From: Actinomycetota bacterium
GTDB lineage: Bacteria; Actinomycetota; Acidimicrobiia; Acidimicrobiales; Iamiaceae
Direction of reading: 5' to 3'
NCBI GenBank assembly: GCA_019639075.1
Contig: JAHBSO010000009.1
Coordinates: 60,515 to 124,514 of the forward strand
Length of the DNA: 64,000 bases
The notes under the pieces are model-generated. The model was not told the DNA's origin. It ran no database searches and saw only the letters and a list, made by a program, of their open reading frames with translations. Shown here piece by piece: positions 8,397-16,351 of this stretch. Each line of letters starts with the position of its first letter. Within the stretch, counting starts at the first letter, position 1. The position numbers and the translations under genes were made by a program.

Positions 8397-9647
8397 TCAC
8401 TCCACCTCGATGTTCTCGCCGCAGGTCAGCGGCAGCACGGGCACGAATTCCTCGCCCTCGACCTTCGTCAGCGCCGCGCAGGGCACCGACGCGGAGTGGT
8501 TCTCGGGCCAGGTCGACTTGCCGACCACGTCGGGCACCTCGTAGGTGAACCCGTCGTTGATGGTCGACAGCAGGGTCTCGACGGTGAGGTCCTCACCGGT
8601 CGCCTCGAGGGCGGCGACGAAGAAGTCGGTGGCCCAGTAGCCGGCGGCCACGGCCAGGTTCAGCTTCGCGTCGGGGTCGACGGCGGCGACCGACTCCAGC
8701 ATCGCGGCGTTGGCCGGGACGTCGGGATCCATCGAGAACTGGGTGTTGATGAACACCTCGTCGTAGCCGGGCGAACCGAGGAGCAGCGGGCTGTACGAGG
8801 GCGTGATGATCATCCCCTCGTACCCGGCGCCCTGGAGGCCGGCGGCCAGCTTGGTGCCGCTCAGGGTGGCGACCAGGTACACGACGTCGGGCGGGTTCCC
8901 GTCGTCGGCGCTCATGATCTTCGTGACGAACGGGCTCTCGTCACCGAGCACGTCGGGCGGGGCGGGCAGCGACGTGTCCGCCAGCACGACGTCGAAGCCC
9001 TTGTCCTCCACCGAGGCCGTCAGCAGCGCGATGCCGCCCTTGCTCGAGTCGTTGTCCTCGCCGACGAACGCGACCGTGTGGTCGCTGCCGCCGAGCTGCT
9101 CCTCCAGGATCGTCCCGAGGGCGTTGGAGCCGTTCTTGAGCGACGGATCGGTGACGCAGCCGGTGAAGCCGAAGGCGTTCTCGTTGTCGCAGTAGGCCGG
9201 GTGGGTGCCCCAGCCGAAGGTCGGGATGTTGTTGTCGACGATGAAGTCGCCACCGCCGAAGCCGCCCGACATCACGGGGAGGAGCGCGAAGACCTCCTCC
9301 TGCTCGACGAGGCGCTGCACGTTCTGGAGGCTCGTCGTCGCCTCGTTGTTGTCGTTGGCGATGTCGGCGATCTCGATGGTGCGGCCGTGGACGCCGCCGG
9401 CGTCGTTGGCCTCCTTCAGCCGGGCCTCGACGCCGATCCGGGCGTCGCCGTAGTAGAGGTCGTAGACGGTGCCACCGACGAGGATCGAGTCGTCGGTGAC
9501 GCCACGCGTCGTGCGCGTGGTCGGCTCCTCGGTGCCGTCGGTGTCGCTGCTGCTCGAGGCGTCGTCGTCCTTGACGCTCTCGGAGCAGGCCGCCAGCAGC
9601 AGCAGGGCGGCGGCCAGGCCGGCCATTCGGGATCGGGTGGTTCGCAA
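8397..9647 (-). CDS. Periplasmic-type substrate-binding lipoprotein of the Liv family
   Basis: A 416-residue solute-binding protein of the LivK/type I periplasmic-binding family. The N-terminus is a lipoprotein signal (MRTTRSR, hydrophobic core, lipobox LLAACS), then an Asp/Ser/Thr-rich tether, then the two-lobed domain from about residue 45 (DSILVGGTVYDL...). I chose TTG at 9647 because GGAGG lies 8 nt upstream and it supplies the positively charged signal-peptide start; the ATG seven codons later would lose that. The ligand could be branched-chain amino acids, amides, urea or other small acids. The family does not settle this. It lies between livG and the fused livHMF gene on the same strand. 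Confidence 0.88.
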   Translation of the reverse strand: MRTTRSRMAGLAAALLLLAACSESVKDDDASSSSDTDGTEEPTTRTTRGVTDDSILVGGTVYDLYYGDARIGVEARLKEANDAGGVHGRTIEIADIANDNNEATTSLQNVQRLVEQEEVFALLPVMSGGFGGGDFIVDNNIPTFGWGTHPAYCDNENAFGFTGCVTDPSLKNGSNALGTILEEQLGGSDHTVAFVGEDNDSSKGGIALLTASVEDKGFDVVLADTSLPAPPDVLGDESPFVTKIMSADDGNPPDVVYLVATLSGTKLAAGLQGAGYEGMIITPSYSPLLLGSPGYDEVFINTQFSMDPDVPANAAMLESVAAVDPDAKLNLAVAAGYWATDFFVAALEATGEDLTVETLLSTINDGFTYEVPDVVGKSTWPENHSASVPCAALTKVEGEEFVPVLPLTCGENIEVE

Positions 9648-9702
9648 GGGATGCCTCCGGTGCGGGTGGATGGTGATCAGGTCGAGGGTGGGTCGGTCGG
9701 GG

Positions 9703-10494
9703 TCAGGTCGGCGCGCCGGTGCCGAGGTACGCCTCGCGCACGGCCGGGTCGGCACGGATCTCGTCGGGGGTGCCCTCGGCGATGACGCGGCCGAGGTGCA
9801 GCACGACGACGCGGTCGCAGTGCGCCATGACGAAGCCGACGTCGTGCTCGACGAGGAGGACCGCGGTGCCGTCCTCGTCTCGGGTGCGGCGGACGAGCGC
9901 CGCGAACCGCTCGGCCTCGGTCGCATCGAGCCCGGAGGCCGGTTCGTCGAGCAGCAGGACCGAGGGTCGGTCGACGAGCGCCCGTCCGAGCTCGACCAGT
10001 CGGGCGGTACCGATGGGCAGACCCGCCGCGGACGTGTCGCGCAGCGACGACAGCCCGCAGTGGTCGAGCACCTCGGCGGCCCGGGCTCGACGTTCGTGCT
10101 CGCGGCGTCGCCGGGTCGGGAGCGCCACCAGGTCGGCCAGCACGCCACCTCCTCCGCCTCGCCACTCGGACGCGACGAGCAGGTTGTCCTCGACGGTGAG
10201 CCAGCCGAACACCTGCACCCGCTGGAACGTGCGGCGCAACCCGGCCCGGGCCCGGCGCTGCGGGCTCGCGCTGGTGAGGTCCCGACCATGGAGCTCGACC
10301 CGGCCGGTGTCGGGGATCCGCACCCCGGACACCGCGTCGAAGAGGGTCGTCTTGCCGGCGCCGTTCGCGCCGATCAGCCCGCAGATCTCGCCGGGGGCGA
10401 CGCGGAGGGACACGCCGTCGAGCGCGGCGACCCCGCCGAAGCGCACACCGACGTCGGTGACGACGAGTGCATCGCGTTCCCCTTCTCGAACCAC
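9703..10494 (-). CDS. livG: ABC transporter ATP-binding protein, LivG type
   Basis: A 263-residue cytoplasmic ATPase of the LivG class, first gene of the transporter operon. Walker A GANGAGKTT is at residues 42-50 and Walker B VLLLDEPASGLD lies downstream. The signature region reads LPIGTARLVE, the usual LivG departure from LSGGQ. The frame is open to a GTG at 10572, but that longer start would place the KstR-like palindrome and half of a repeat pair inside the coding region. I prefer GTG at 10494, preceded by AAGGGG. It should pair with the LivF part of the fusion to form the ATPase dimer. Confidence 0.87.
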   Translation of the reverse strand: MVREGERDALVVTDVGVRFGGVAALDGVSLRVAPGEICGLIGANGAGKTTLFDAVSGVRIPDTGRVELHGRDLTSASPQRRARAGLRRTFQRVQVFGWLTVEDNLLVASEWRGGGGGVLADLVALPTRRRREHERRARAAEVLDHCGLSSLRDTSAAGLPIGTARLVELGRALVDRPSVLLLDEPASGLDATEAERFAALVRRTRDEDGTAVLLVEHDVGFVMAHCDRVVVLHLGRVIAEGTPDEIRADPAVREAYLGTGAPT

Positions 10495-10531
10495 CGGGCC
10501 CCTTACGTCTCGTGCGGTTCGGGGCGACCGT

Positions 10532-10549
10532 AGTGGAACACGTTCCACT
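10532..10549. promoter_or_regulatory. KstR-like operator upstream of the liv operon
   Basis: AGTGGAAC-AC-GTTCCACT is an 18-nt inverted repeat with perfect 8-bp arms. It contains TGGAACACGTTCCA, which fits the consensus TnnAACnnGTTnnA described for the TetR-family cholesterol regulator KstR. It lies 38 nt upstream of the chosen livG start, where a repressor could block transcription. No TetR gene is in the window, so the regulator is unknown. Confidence 0.55.
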
Positions 10550-10569
10550 TCGCTCGGGAGCCGGCGGCG

Positions 10570-10657
10570 CACACGTGGGGTCGGACCCCGACCGTGACGT
10601 CCTCCTCGGCCCGGTGGCTTCGCCGATGGGCACGGTCGGGGTCCGACCCCAGGTGTG
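10570..10657. repeat. Inverted pair of GGGGTCnGACCCC palindromes (copies 2 and 3)
   Basis: Two 27-nt elements, 10570-10596 and 10631-10657, are reverse complements of each other at 26 of 27 positions, separated by 34 nt. Each has a GGGGTCnGACCCC core. The pair could form one long hairpin or two small ones. It begins 1 nt after the arfB stop, so it may also end arfB transcription. Confidence 0.75.
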
Positions 10658-10658
10658 C

Positions 10659-11075
10659 TCAGGTGTCGTGGCCGGGGCGGCGGCGGTTGACCTTGGTCTC
10701 GGACCGCCGCTTCTTCTCGTCGAGCCGACGCTGCTTCGCGCCGCGGCTCGGGCGGGTCGCCCGGCGGGGCGGGTCCACGTGGAGGGCGGAGGCCAGGCGG
10801 GCGACGAACCGCTGCTCGGCCAGCTCACGGTTGCGGCTCTGGCTCCGCTCGTCGTCGACCACGACCCGCACCACCGGTCCGATCCGGTCGAGGATGCGGT
10901 TGCGCTGGCCCTCCGACAGCGACGGTGACGACTCGGCGTCGAAGGTCAGCTCCACCCGCGTGGCGGCCTTGTTGGCGTGCTGACCTCCGGGCCCACCGGA
11001 CGCGGTGAAGCGCACGAGCAGCTCGGCCCGCGGGATGCGCAACGTGGAGGTGACCCGGAGGTCGGTGTCGGCCAC
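10659..11075 (-). CDS. arfB: Alternative ribosome-rescue factor / peptidyl-tRNA hydrolase ArfB
   Basis: A 138-residue class I release-factor-like protein. The catalytic GGQ is present (FTASGGPGGQHANK, about residues 24-37), and the C-terminus is a long basic tail (KQRRLDEKKRRSETKVNRRR) of the kind ArfB/YaeJ inserts into the empty mRNA channel of stalled ribosomes. There is no codon-recognition domain, and the length matches the family (about 140). It would hydrolyse peptidyl-tRNA on non-stop complexes. The start is a GTG at 11075 with only a weak ribosome-binding site. It diverges from the SDR gene, with 105 bp between starts. Confidence 0.88.
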   Translation of the reverse strand: MADTDLRVTSTLRIPRAELLVRFTASGGPGGQHANKAATRVELTFDAESSPSLSEGQRNRILDRIGPVVRVVVDDERSQSRNRELAEQRFVARLASALHVDPPRRATRPSRGAKQRRLDEKKRRSETKVNRRRPGHDT

Positions 11076-11180
11076 CGGTCGATGTTCGCAGGCCGACGGC
11101 GCCGGCACCGGGCCGGATCGGGCCAGCGGGGCGCCTTCGGTAACGTTCGACGACGCCGACCACGCAGGAGAACCAGACAC

Positions 11181-11942
11181 ATGGCCGAGGGCAACCGCTT
11201 CGGAGGACGCACCGCGATCGTGACCGGCGCCGCGTCGGGGATCGGCCGGGCCACCGCGCAGCGGTTGGCGGCCGACGGCGCCGCGGTCGCCTGCCTCGAC
11301 ATGTCCGACGCCGCGCAGGCCACCGTCGACCTCATCACCGAGACCGGCGGCACGGCGATGGCGGTCGCGGTCGACGTGTCCGACGTGGACAGCGTGCGAT
11401 CCGCGGTCGCCGCCGTCGAGGCCGAGCTCGGCCCGGCCCGCGTGCTGGCCAACATCGCCGGGGTCCTCCGGTTCGCGAACGCCCACGAGATGCCCGTCGA
11501 CCAGTGGGACCTCGTCATCGACGTGAACCTGAAGGGCACGTTCCTCATGTGCCAGGCGGTGATCCCGTCGATGCTCGCCAACGGGGGCGGTGCCATCGTC
11601 AACGTCGCGTCGTCGGCCGGCATGTTCGGTCAGGCCTACGTCGCGGCCTACGGGGCGTCCAAGGGAGGCGTAGCCATCATGACCAGGGCGCTCGCCTGGG
11701 AGTACCTCAAGCGCGACATCCGGGTGAACGCCATCGCGCCGGGCGGCGTCGAGACCCCGATGACCAGCAAGGTCGACTTCCCGGCCGACATGGACTTCAC
11801 CCTCATCGAGAAGACCATCGCGGTCGGCAACAAGATGATGGACCCCGCCGAACCGGCCGGGCTCATCTCCTACCTCGCATCGGACGAGGCGTCGAGCATC
11901 AACGGCGCCGTCATCCCGATCGACAACGGCATCACCGCCTGA
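11181..11942 (+). CDS. Short-chain dehydrogenase/reductase (SDR family)
   Basis: A 253-residue classical SDR with an NAD(P)-binding Rossmann fold. Seen are TGAASGIG (residues about 15-22), the structural NIAG motif (normally NNAG), a catalytic Ser in VASSAG, and the YGASK active-site pair. Motif and length match FabG-like 3-oxoacyl reductases and 3-alpha-hydroxysteroid-type enzymes. Substrate is unknown. AGGAG lies 10 nt before the ATG. The Asp at the end of beta-2 (CLDM) suggests NAD+ rather than NADP+. Neighbours include an acyl-CoA dehydrogenase, in keeping with lipid or steroid catabolism, but there is no tight operon. Confidence 0.88.
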   Translation: MAEGNRFGGRTAIVTGAASGIGRATAQRLAADGAAVACLDMSDAAQATVDLITETGGTAMAVAVDVSDVDSVRSAVAAVEAELGPARVLANIAGVLRFANAHEMPVDQWDLVIDVNLKGTFLMCQAVIPSMLANGGGAIVNVASSAGMFGQAYVAAYGASKGGVAIMTRALAWEYLKRDIRVNAIAPGGVETPMTSKVDFPADMDFTLIEKTIAVGNKMMDPAEPAGLISYLASDEASSINGAVIPIDNGITA

Positions 11943-12021
11943 CCCCCCGACCGCCCGACCGCCCGACCGCCCGCTCCCCGCCCCCGCCCGCTGCCCATCC
12001 GCGGGCCCTCGACCCGAGCGA

Positions 12022-12066
12022 TCTGGCGTAGCTGAGGATGGGCTGGCCACCACCACCTACGCCAGA
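12022..12066. promoter_or_regulatory. Inverted repeat in the SDR-thrH intergenic region
   Basis: TCTGGCGTAG at 12022-12031 is exactly complementary to CTACGCCAGA at 12057-12066, leaving a 25-nt loop. It lies 154 nt after the SDR start of the gap and 31 nt before thrH. It could be a terminator for the SDR gene, an operator or an mRNA structure. There is no T-run, so a classic intrinsic terminator is less likely. Confidence 0.4.
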
Positions 12067-12096
12067 ACGGGAACTGGGTGGGGGTCGGCGGGCAAC

Positions 12097-12723
12097 ATGG
12101 CGGCCATGAGCGAGCCCGTGCAGCAGTCGATCGTCACCCTCGACCTCGAGGGGGTGCTGATCCCCGAGATCTGGATCGCGGTCGCCGAGACCACCGGGAT
12201 CGACGCACTGCGGCGCACCACCCGCGAGGAGCCCGACTACGACGTGCTCATGCGGTACCGGCTCGACCTGCTGGCCGAGCACGGGCTGACGATGTCGAAG
12301 ATCGCCGAGGTGATCGGCACGCTGTCGCCGCTCCCCGGCGCCGCCGGCTTCCTCGACGAGCTGCGCCGGCGCACCCAGGTCGTCATCCTGTCGGACACCT
12401 TCGAGGAGTTCGCCCGCCCGCTCATGGCCCAGCTCGGCTGGCCCACGATCCTGTGCCACCGCCTCGTCGTCGACGACGACCGCATCGTCGACTACCAGCT
12501 CCGCATGCCCGACCCGAAGCGGTCCGCGGTCCACGCGCTCCGGTCGCTCAACTATCGAGTCGTGTCCGCCGGCGACTCATACAACGACACGACGATGCTC
12601 CTCGCCGCCGACGCAGGTTTCCTCTTCCACGCACCCGACAACGTGAAGGCCGAGTTCCCGCAGCTGCCGGCCATCGACGAGTACGACGAGCTCCTCGCCG
12701 CCATCACCGCCCAGCTCACCTGA
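12097..12723 (+). CDS. thrH: ThrH-type phosphoserine phosphatase / phosphoserine:homoserine phosphotransferase
   Basis: A 208-residue HAD-family enzyme closely resembling Pseudomonas ThrH. It has the DLEGVL nucleophile motif (Asp at about residue 16), the phrase VPEIW/IPEIWIA with the substrate-binding loop, ILSDTFEEF for motif II, a Lys in DPKR, and GDSYNDT for motif III/IV. ThrH dephosphorylates phosphoserine and can move the phosphate to homoserine, which links serine and threonine synthesis. The ATG at 12097 is used here. ATG 12106 (MSEP) is an equal candidate because it also has a GGCGG-rich lead. It is followed 40 bp later by an acyl-CoA dehydrogenase gene on the same strand. Confidence 0.88.
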   Translation: MAAMSEPVQQSIVTLDLEGVLIPEIWIAVAETTGIDALRRTTREEPDYDVLMRYRLDLLAEHGLTMSKIAEVIGTLSPLPGAAGFLDELRRRTQVVILSDTFEEFARPLMAQLGWPTILCHRLVVDDDRIVDYQLRMPDPKRSAVHALRSLNYRVVSAGDSYNDTTMLLAADAGFLFHAPDNVKAEFPQLPAIDEYDELLAAITAQLT

Positions 12724-12763
12724 CCGTGCGTCCCCCCGGCGGGTCGGGGGTACGGTCCGGGCC

Positions 12764-13972
12764 ATGGACTTCGCCTACTCCCCCAAGGCCGAGGCGCTCC
12801 GCGCCGAACTGCTCGACTTCATGGAGAGCCACATCTACCCGGCCGAGCCGATCTACCACGAGCAGATCGCCGCGTCGGGGGACCCGCACCACGTGCCCGA
12901 GGTCTTCACCCCCCTGAAGGCGGAGGCCCGAGAGCGCGGCCTCTGGAACCTCTTCCTCCCGCACGCGACCAAGTGGACCGACGGGCTGTCCAACAGCGAC
13001 TACGCGCCGCTCGCGGAGATCACCGGTCGCAGCTCCCACCTGGCCCCGCAGGCGCTCAACTGCTCGGCGCCCGACACCGGCAACATGGAGGTGCTGACCA
13101 TGTTCGGCACGCCGGAGCAGCAGGAGCAGTGGCTGTACCCGCTCCTCGAGGGCGAGATCCGCTCGGCCTTCGCGATGACCGAGCCGGCGGTCGCCTCCAG
13201 CGACGCCACGAACATCGAGTGCCGCATCGAGCGCGACGGCGACGACTACGTCATCAACGGTCGCAAGTGGTGGATCTCCGGCGCGGCCGACCCGCGGTGC
13301 GCGATCTACATCCTCATGGGCAAGACCGATCCCGACGCGCCCCGCCACCGCCAGCAGTCGATGATCCTCGTGCCGTCCGACGCCCCGGGCGTCGAGGTCG
13401 TGCGCGCCCTCCCGGTGTTCGGCTACCAGGACCAGGAGGGGCACTGCGAGATCTCCTTCACCGACGTCCGCGTGCCGGCCGCCAACCTGATCGGCGAGGA
13501 GGGCGACGGGTTCGCGATCGCGCAGGCCCGCCTCGGCCCCGGCCGCATCCACCACTGCATGCGCTGCATCGGCGCCGCCGAACGCGCGCTCGAGCTGATG
13601 TGCCACCGGGTCACGAACCGGGTGGCGTTCGGCCGGCCCCTCGCCGAGCAGGGCGTGATCCGCGAGTGGATCGCCGAGAGCCGCATGGAGATCGAGCAGG
13701 CCCGGCTCCTCACCCTGAAGGCGGCCTGGCTCATGGACACCGTCGGGAACAAGGGCGCGGCCACGGAGATCTCGTCGATCAAGGTCGTGGTCCCCAACAT
13801 GGCGCTGCGGGTGATCGACCGGTCGATCCAGGCCCACGGCGGCGGCGGGGTCAGCGACGACTTCCCGCTCGCGGCGATGTACGCCGGCATCCGGACCCTG
13901 CGGCTGGCCGACGGGCCCGACGAGGTGCACCGTCGCCAGGTCGCCAAGCGCGAGCTCGCCGGCTACGCCTGA
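12764..13972 (+). CDS. Acyl-CoA dehydrogenase family protein
   Basis: A 402-residue flavoprotein of the ACAD10/11-like or FadE2-like branch. Recognisable are the N-terminal helical domain ([18 protein letters not shown]), the central FAD-binding segment [16 protein letters not shown], the [11 protein letters not shown] stretch, the C-terminal helical domain with [12 protein letters not shown], and the [12 protein letters not shown] loop near the active site. In this branch the catalytic base is Asp or Glu near that loop. It would form an alpha,beta-double bond in acyl-CoA and pass electrons to ETF. The substrate is not clear. The downstream 220 bp are repeats. Confidence 0.88.
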   Translation: MDFAYSPKAEALRAELLDFMESHIYPAEPIYHEQIAASGDPHHVPEVFTPLKAEARERGLWNLFLPHATKWTDGLSNSDYAPLAEITGRSSHLAPQALNCSAPDTGNMEVLTMFGTPEQQEQWLYPLLEGEIRSAFAMTEPAVASSDATNIECRIERDGDDYVINGRKWWISGAADPRCAIYILMGKTDPDAPRHRQQSMILVPSDAPGVEVVRALPVFGYQDQEGHCEISFTDVRVPAANLIGEEGDGFAIAQARLGPGRIHHCMRCIGAAERALELMCHRVTNRVAFGRPLAEQGVIREWIAESRMEIEQARLLTLKAAWLMDTVGNKGAATEISSIKVVVPNMALRVIDRSIQAHGGGGVSDDFPLAAMYAGIRTLRLADGPDEVHRRQVAKRELAGYA

Positions 13973-13980
13973 CCCGACGA

Positions 13981-14165
13981 GGTTTCGACTTCGCTCGCTG
14001 CGCTCGCTCCGCTCAACCAACAGGGCAGCGTTCGCAGCGCTCGCTCCGCTCAACCAACAGGGCAGCGTTCGCAGCGCTCGCTCCGCTCAACCAACAGGAC
14101 TTCGCTCGACCAACAGGGCAGCGTTCGACTTCGCGGTTCCCAGAGCGAGCGAAGCGAGTCGAAGG
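13981..14165. repeat. Dispersed repeat, TTCGACTTCG type (copy B), with a 37-bp tandem array
   Basis: It starts with GTTTCGACTTCGCTCGCTG and ends with GAGCGAAGCGAGTCGAAGG, so the ends are roughly complementary. Inside, a 37-bp unit (GCTCGCTCCGCTCAACCAAC + AGGGCAGCGTTCGCAGC) occurs twice exactly at 14002-14075 and a third time in part from 14076. It fills the space between the acyl-CoA dehydrogenase and Hsp70 genes. Confidence 0.7.
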
Positions 14166-14190
14166 GCCCCAGCACGCGATACTCGGGGTC

Positions 14191-16317
14191 GTGGGAGTGG
14201 GAGTGGACGAGTGGGCGCTGGGGATCGACGTCGGCACGTCGCGTTCGGCCGGGGCCATGGCCAACGGCACGGTGTCGCCGCTCGAGGTCGAGGGCAACCG
14301 GTGGATGCCGTCGATGGTCCTGCTCGACCAGTCGGGCACGATCGTCGTGGGCTCCGCCGCCGACTACCAGGCCGGCGTCTACCCCGACCGCGTCGAGCGG
14401 ACCCCGAAGCGCTACCTGGGCAGCTCGGCGCCCCTGCTGCTCGGTGACGCCGCGATCGAGGTCGAGGACGCGATCGCCAAGCTGATCGGCGTCTTCGTCG
14501 ACGAGGGGCGGCTCCGCCACGGTGGCCGCCCGCCGGATGCCGCCGTGTTGACCCACCCAGTCCGGTGGGGCGACGCCCGCAAGGCCGCGCTCGTCGACGC
14601 GGCCCGTCGAGCCGGTCTGCCCGATGCCCGCCTGATCGAGGAGCCGGTCGCGGCCGCCGTCCACTACGTCGGTGACCGGGTCGCGGTGGGCGAGTACGTG
14701 GGCGTGTACGACCTCGGGGGCGGCACGTTCGACACCGCGGTGCTGCGCCGCACCGACACCGGGTTCGAATCGGTCGGCGCGCCCGGTGGCGACGAGGCCA
14801 TCGGCGGCGAGCACTTCGACCACCTGATCTACGAGCACCTCGGCTCGTGCCTGGCTGCGATCGACGCCGACCTGTGGGAGGAGATCCAGTACGGCGACGA
14901 CCGCAAGTGGACCCGCGCCGCGGCCGACCTGCTGACCCAGGCCCGCCGGGCCAAGGAGGCGGTGTCGTCCTACCCGAGCACGCAGGCGCTCCTACCGCTC
15001 GTCGACCGGGACGTGGTCGTCACCCGCGGTCAGGTCGAGGACATGATCCGACCGCAGATCGAGCAGACCGTCGACGAGATGGCGACGACCATCGAGTCGG
15101 CGGGCCTGCGACCCGACGAGCTCGCGGCGATCTACCTCGTGGGGGGTTCGTCGCGGATCCCACTCGTGACCGAGATGATGACCGAACGCTTCGGCGACCG
15201 CATCGCGACGAGGGACGAGCCGAAGAGCGTGGTCGCGCTCGGCGCCGCCACCGTGGCCCGCGGTCCGGCCCCGGCCGCCGGCACCGCCGCCTCGGCGACG
15301 ATCGCCGCCGGGAGCAGCGCTGTGTCGACGCCGGCAGGGCGTGCCGCTGCCGCGCCCACGAAGCTGGTCCGCGCCTGGGGACTCGACCTGCAGGCCCCGA
15401 TCCACGGCATCGGCGCCATCGGTGCCGATTTGTTCGTGACCGTCGGCGACGCGACCCTGCACCGGCTCGACGTGACCGGTCGATGGCACTGGTCGGTGCG
15501 ACTCCCGGGTGTCGCCTACGGCGCGCCGGTCCCCGGACCGGGGACGATCCACGTCGGCTGCTCGAACGACCGGTTGGTCACCCTCGACGCGGCCACCGGG
15601 TCGATGCGCTGGCAGACCCCGGTGCGGGGAGCCGTGGTGACCCCACCGGTGCTGGCCAACGACCTCGTGATCGCCGTCGACGACAATCAGATGCTCGCCG
15701 CGGTGTCCTGGCGCGACGGCTCGTTGCGCTGGCTCCTCCCGTTGGGAACGAGCGTCCGGGCACCGATGGCGGTGGGCCGCGCCGCGCTCCTGGTGGCCGG
15801 CACCGACGGCCGGGTGTTCCGCGTCGAACTGGCAGGCGGCACCGTCACGTGGGCGTTCCCCTGTCCCGATCCCGTCAGGGTCGCGCCGGTGGTGGTGGGC
15901 GACACGGCGCTGATCGCGTCGGAGGGCGGGATGGTCTACGGCGTCGACATCCGCTCGGGTGAGGCCCGTTGGGGGACCCGCCTCGGCGGACCCGTCGACG
16001 GCGCGATCACCTGCTGGGACCGACTCGTCCTGGTGGCCGACCGCGCCGGGACGCTGTCCGGCCTCGACCGCACCGACGGGAAGGTCGCGTGGACCGTTGC
16101 GACCGGCGGCCCCGATCCCACCGGCGTCGCCGTGCACGGCTCGCTGGCGGTCCTCGACGACGGTGTGGGCCACCTGGTGGCCATCGACCTCGAAGCCCGT
16201 GCGATCACCGACCGCCTCGACATCCAGTCGGGGGCCTGGCAGTCGCCACTGGTCGTCGACGACACGATCGTGGTGCCGTCGGGCAACGCGGTGGTCGGGG
16301 TCCGGCCCACCGCCTGA
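14191..16317 (+). CDS. Hsp70-like ATPase fused to a C-terminal PQQ-type beta-propeller
   Basis: A 708-residue predicted cytoplasmic protein. The N-terminal part is an Hsp70/actin-fold ATPase: phosphate-1 LGIDVGTSRSAG (10-20), phosphate-2 VYDLGGGTFDTAV (172-184), and adenosine motif IYLVGGSSRIP (314-324). The DnaK substrate-binding and lid domains are absent. After an Ala/Ser/Thr linker (about 370-395), residues about 395-708 form repeated W/G-D blades (TLDAATGSMRWQTPV, GEARWGTRLGGPV), as in PQQ/BamB-type propellers. The start is a run of GTGs, the first at 14191, with no strong ribosome-binding site. The genes around encode dynamins and a GrpE-like protein, so the propeller probably replaces the substrate domain as a docking surface. 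That is inference. Confidence 0.88.
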   Translation: MGVGVDEWALGIDVGTSRSAGAMANGTVSPLEVEGNRWMPSMVLLDQSGTIVVGSAADYQAGVYPDRVERTPKRYLGSSAPLLLGDAAIEVEDAIAKLIGVFVDEGRLRHGGRPPDAAVLTHPVRWGDARKAALVDAARRAGLPDARLIEEPVAAAVHYVGDRVAVGEYVGVYDLGGGTFDTAVLRRTDTGFESVGAPGGDEAIGGEHFDHLIYEHLGSCLAAIDADLWEEIQYGDDRKWTRAAADLLTQARRAKEAVSSYPSTQALLPLVDRDVVVTRGQVEDMIRPQIEQTVDEMATTIESAGLRPDELAAIYLVGGSSRIPLVTEMMTERFGDRIATRDEPKSVVALGAATVARGPAPAAGTAASATIAAGSSAVSTPAGRAAAAPTKLVRAWGLDLQAPIHGIGAIGADLFVTVGDATLHRLDVTGRWHWSVRLPGVAYGAPVPGPGTIHVGCSNDRLVTLDAATGSMRWQTPVRGAVVTPPVLANDLVIAVDDNQMLAAVSWRDGSLRWLLPLGTSVRAPMAVGRAALLVAGTDGRVFRVELAGGTVTWAFPCPDPVRVAPVVVGDTALIASEGGMVYGVDIRSGEARWGTRLGGPVDGAITCWDRLVLVADRAGTLSGLDRTDGKVAWTVATGGPDPTGVAVHGSLAVLDDGVGHLVAIDLEARAITDRLDIQSGAWQSPLVVDDTIVVPSGNAVVGVRPTA

Positions 16318-16351
16318 CGCCGGTGGGCCGGTCGGTCGGCCCGGGGGCCGG

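Noticed and set aside
3320..8548. Very long + strand open frame across the META, sigma and liv genes
   Set aside because: It is the Arg/Pro-rich shadow of real genes on the other strand, common at this GC content; no domain, no start signal.
14002..14100. Possible CRISPR-like array (37-bp repeats)
   Set aside because: Units are directly adjacent with no spacers and no cas genes nearby; it is a tandem repeat inside a dispersed element.
16318..16351. Terminator between the Hsp70-like and C39-like genes
   Set aside because: The 34-bp gap is rich in GGCC/GGTCGG and may fold, but no single clear stem stands out.
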